DNA of 8,745 bases from an uncultured Clostridium sp. Its GTDB lineage: Bacteria > Bacillota > Clostridia > Lachnospirales > Lachnospiraceae. Each line of letters starts with the position of its first letter. The stretch's first letter is position 1. The position numbers were made by a program, and so were the translations under genes. Shown here in pieces: positions 7,587-8,745 of the stretch. The notes under the pieces are model-generated. The model had not been told where the DNA came from, did no database searches, and saw only the letters and a program-made list of their open reading frames with translations. The stretch is from contig CALELW010000102.1 in assembly GCA_937902905.1 (NCBI GenBank), positions 1 to 8,745 of the forward strand. The letters are read 5' to 3'.

Positions 7587-7677
7587 TTCCAAGCAGTTTT
7601 GCACCGGTAGAAACCGGTAATTCTTTAGTCGTCGAAAGGTTTCGGACTAAATTTACTCTCGTAGTCAGGTCCGACAA
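7587..7677 (-). pseudogene. IS3-family orfB remnant, about 30 codons
   Basis: In the frame +1 to orfA, the minus strand reads VNLVRNLSTTKELPVSTGAK and then LLGIS, the kind of N-terminal sequence that starts the integrase (orfB) protein of this IS group. The frame then passes into antisense relQ sequence, so the protein is cut off long before the first catalytic Asp. A possible start is TTG at 7677-7675, overlapping orfA by about 50 bases, without a good ribosome binding site. The exact left edge is uncertain by about 10 bases, because GIS-Arg could be read across the relQ stop codon. Confidence 0.7.
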
Positions 7678-7972
7678 CTTCTTCAGATTTTTTTTTGAGC
7701 CAGTCAACCTGCATAGTAAGTTGACCGACCTTTTTAGCGTATTCGGCTTTTTCCTTGCGTTCTTCGGCAAGTTTTTCCCGGAGATTGTCTTCCCGCTTAT
7801 TATCGAATGCGAGAGAAGCATTAGCAAGGAATTCTTTCTTCCAGTTGCGGAGGAGATTTGGTTGAATATCGTTTTCAACAGCAAGAACATTAAGTTCTCT
7901 TTCTCCTTTAAGCAGCTGGAGTACGAGGTTGGTTTTAAATTCAGCACTGAAATTTCTTCTTGATCTGGACAT
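7625..7972 (-). CDS. IS3-family transposase OrfA (DNA-binding subunit)
   Basis: This complete 115-codon reading frame starts at ATG 7972 after AGAAGG, with 8-9 bases of spacing. Residues 1-55 hold the helix-turn-helix that binds IS ends, with RRNFSAEFK, then NDIQPNLLRNWKKEFL, a hallmark of IS3-family OrfA. Residues 60-95 are charged and heptad-like (EKLAEERKEKAEYAKKVGQL, then QVDWLKKK), which fits the leucine-zipper region used for oligomerisation. The tail is Pro/Asp-rich and ends FSPKPFDD. A run of nine A codes the three Lys after DWL. In intact elements OrfA is joined to OrfB by frameshifting; here OrfB is missing, so OrfA could at most act as a lone DNA-binding protein. It lies opposite to the operon and points into the end of relQ. 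Confidence 0.85.
   Translation of the reverse strand: MSRSRRNFSAEFKTNLVLQLLKGERELNVLAVENDIQPNLLRNWKKEFLANASLAFDNKREDNLREKLAEERKEKAEYAKKVGQLTMQVDWLKKKSEEVVGPDYESKFSPKPFDD
7688..7696 (-). other. A9 slippage run in orfA
   Basis: Nine consecutive A on the minus strand encode three Lys just before the orfA/orfB overlap. IS3-family elements commonly use A-rich slippery sites here for -1 frameshifting. In this copy orfB lies in the +1 frame, so loss of one A (A8), by mutation or transcript slippage, would fuse the frames; a simple -1 shift would not. Confidence 0.5.
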
Positions 7973-8002
7973 AATAAGTACCTTCTTTCATTTGTTGGTT
8001 AT

Positions 8003-8031
8003 AGTATATCAGATTCATTAAGAAATGTCGT
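8003..8031 (-). promoter_or_regulatory. Possible IS3 promoter upstream of orfA
   Basis: On the minus strand TATACT (8008-8003) is preceded after 17 bases by ACGACA (8031-8026), a weak -35 match. It is placed about 30 bases before orfA at the IS left end, the usual position for an IS3 promoter. Confidence 0.4.
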
Positions 8032-8041
8032 GTTCAGTGTC

Positions 8042-8412
8042 TTAATTTATGAGACCATTATACTGTAAGAGCTGCTCAACAGATACCTTTTCAACAGATT
8101 TAGCTTTAGCTCCTTTTGTAGAAGGCTTTTTAACAGTGACCTTAATGGGATGTATATGAGGAAAGTAACTTTAAAATCCAGAGACAGCAGGTAGGAGCGG
8201 TGCATGCAGGAAGGAGTTCTTGGCTTAGGTCCACAGACAGAATATCTGTTTTTAAGCTTTTCATTGGTGTAGGAAAGGTCAAGATTCCAAAACCGGTCAA
8301 TGATGTCCCATGTAGAGCGGGCTATGGAATCAGGGTCAGGATAATATTTACGTAAATTTTTGACTACAAAGTTTTGGTAGTCGGAATGACTGCCACAGTT
8401 AACAGGTAACAA
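8042..8412 (-). pseudogene. Broken transposase remnant, internal deletion likely
   Basis: The minus strand starts with TTG at 8412, nine bases after GGAGG (8426-8422). About 80 codons then read like a genuine N-terminus: LPVNCGSHSDYQNF, WDIIDRFWNLDLS, then GPKPRTPSC and RSYLLSLDFKVT. I recall this pattern from DDE transposases of Clostridia but cannot name the IS family with certainty. After KVT, near 8165, the frame turns into non-protein-like sequence. The frame shifted by one base instead reads PHIHPIKVTVKKPSTKGAK, then SVEKVSVEQLL, and stops at 8042-8044. This Lys/Pro-rich stretch resembles a downstream part of the same kind of protein, so an internal deletion with frame change is the best reading. 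The 3' side stops beside the IS3 end. The fragment has no catalytic triad and cannot be functional. Confidence 0.55.
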
Positions 8413-8427
8413 ATAAAATCGCCTCCA

Positions 8428-8478
8428 ATCGAAAAATATGTCTTATAAATAAGGGCGCGAAGCGCCGCATTTTTCGAT
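8428..8478. repeat. Nested palindrome upstream of the transposase remnant
   Basis: ATCGAAAAAT (8428-8437) is perfectly complementary to ATTTTTCGAT (8469-8478). Between them lies a second hairpin, GGCGC (8454-8458), GAA loop, GCGCC (8462-8466). On the minus strand the outer stem ends one base before the GGAGG of the transposase remnant. It may shield that gene from outside transcription or mark an IS end. Read on the plus strand, the inner hairpin followed by GCATTTTT could also act as a weak terminator. Confidence 0.7.
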
Positions 8479-8481
8479 GGA

Positions 8482-8503
8482 TTTGTCAAGTGTTTTTGAC
8501 AAA
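8482..8503. repeat. Perfect 8-bp dyad, operator-like
   Basis: TTTGTCAA (8482-8489) and TTGACAAA (8496-8503) are perfect inverted repeats around a 6-base spacer. The right arm contains TTGACA, a perfect -35 hexamer for the plus strand, so a protein bound here would block that promoter. It could equally be a stem in RNA or the edge of the old mobile element. Confidence 0.6.
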
Positions 8504-8523
8504 AAAGTGGGGGATTTTAATAA
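8496..8523 (+). promoter_or_regulatory. Possible promoter for the small ORF at 8601
   Basis: TTGACA at 8496-8501 is a consensus -35 box. TAATAA at 8518-8523, 16 bases further on, is a moderate -10 box. A transcript from about 8530 would have a leader of about 70 bases before the small ORF. The -10 match is weak, so this is tentative. Confidence 0.35.
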
Positions 8524-8600
8524 AAAAGGAATCTGAAAGCCTTATATTTACTGGCTTAAAGATTTCGAGAGATTATTTTGTTGAAAAGGAGGATACAACA

Positions 8601-8732
8601 ATGGAAAAAAGCATGGGGATTTCTATACCATCAGTAAATAATTCAATTGTTAGTTATGAACAGTCGCAATTTACAAATGTAAATAATAAAGGAGCTTCCT
8701 GTATAATAAAAAATGTAGATGTTGAAAATTGA
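8601..8732 (+). CDS. Small unrecognised protein, 43 residues
   Basis: I start this at ATG 8601 because AAAGGAGG (8586-8593) lies seven bases upstream, one of the best ribosome binding sites in the window; the frame is open from 8490, but no start before 8601 has such a site. The product is 43 residues, hydrophilic and Asn/Ser-rich (MEKSMGISIPSVNNS at the front), with one Cys in NKGASCIIKN and an acidic end, NVDVEN. There is no signal peptide, membrane segment or known motif. I do not recognise it. The size, single Cys near the C-terminus and strong translation signal would suit a peptide precursor or a small phage or plasmid protein, but nothing here shows that. Its surroundings are AT-rich and lie beyond the IS relics. 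Its downstream partners fall outside the window. Confidence 0.5.
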   Translation: MEKSMGISIPSVNNSIVSYEQSQFTNVNNKGASCIIKNVDVEN

Positions 8733-8745
8733 AAATACCTCAGAG

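Larger units (their letters stand above)
7587..8036 (-). mobile_element. Truncated IS3-family insertion sequence
   Basis: On the minus strand this holds an intact orfA, the overlapping beginning of orfB and a 5' end with a promoter-like sequence. The orfB frame runs into relQ sequence near 7580-7590, so about 90 per cent of orfB, including the whole DDE catalytic domain, and the right end are missing. The left end is set tentatively at 8036, where the minus strand reads TGAACACGACA; IS3-family ends often begin with TG. With one end lost I cannot show terminal inverted repeats or a target duplication. It cannot move on its own. Confidence 0.75.

Noticed and set aside
7603..7618. ACCGGT-AGAA-ACCGGT hairpin after relQ as a terminator
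   Set aside because: The stem is only 6 bp, lacks a T tract, and is explained by orfB codons for PVSTG.
7369..7947. 192-codon minus-strand frame spanning the IS relic and relQ
   Set aside because: It is a chance join of the orfB frame with antisense relQ sequence. Only the part at about 7587-7677 has meaning, and that is recorded as the orfB remnant.
7721..7963. Plus-strand 80-codon frame inside the IS
   Set aside because: It is antisense to orfA, which has clear helix-turn-helix and zipper features.
8484..8489. Minus-strand TTGACA as promoter of the transposase relic
   Set aside because: No -10-like sequence lies 16-18 bases downstream; that position falls in the GC-rich hairpin.
8490..8600. 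Longer form of the small ORF starting at 8490
   Set aside because: The start would lie within the dyad and upstream of the predicted transcript start, with no ribosome binding site.

Overview
The window looks like chromosome from a gut-type Clostridia, most likely Lachnospiraceae (an inference from protein character, AGGAGG-type ribosome binding sites and moderate GC content; not proven). It has two parts: an ordinary, tightly packed plus-strand gene block (about 1-7586), and an AT-rich junkyard of insertion-sequence relics with one unexplained small ORF (about 7587-8745).

Plus-strand block: the 3' end of a flavin reductase-family gene (1-303); a strong extended -10 promoter; murA (375-1673), the first committed step of peptidoglycan synthesis; a hairpin; then a close-packed run of moxR-type AAA+ ATPase (1754-2680), DUF58 protein (2714-3841), an 812-residue membrane transglutaminase-like protein (3825-6263, TTG start, overlapping DUF58 by 17 bases), an AbiEi-like winged-helix protein (6277-6888) and a RelQ-type small alarmone synthetase (6894-7586). 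MoxR, DUF58 and membrane transglutaminase form a known conserved trio (B. subtilis yeaC-yeaD-yebA is the same arrangement) thought to act at the cell envelope. Its extension by an orphan antitoxin-like regulator and a (p)ppGpp synthetase, with gaps of 13 and 5 bases, suggests that envelope and stringent-response genes are transcribed together here.

Minus-strand relics: an IS3-family fragment (about 7587-8036) keeps a complete orfA but only about 30 codons of orfB, which stops at the relQ stop codon. Immediately beside it lies a second transposase remnant (8042-8412) with a real-looking start (GGAGG plus TTG). Its first ~80 codons are joined out of frame to a Lys/Pro-rich segment, which suggests an internal deletion. 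Upstream of that remnant is a nested palindrome (8428-8478) abutting its ribosome binding site. Next comes a perfect 8-bp dyad containing TTGACA (8482-8503), and then a 43-codon plus-strand ORF with an excellent Shine-Dalgarno sequence (8601-8732) that I do not recognise.

No RNA gene, CRISPR array or clear novel system is visible. The most interesting leads are the AbiEi-like/alarmone-synthetase pair, the IS junction at the relQ stop codon, and the small ORF with its operator-like dyad.
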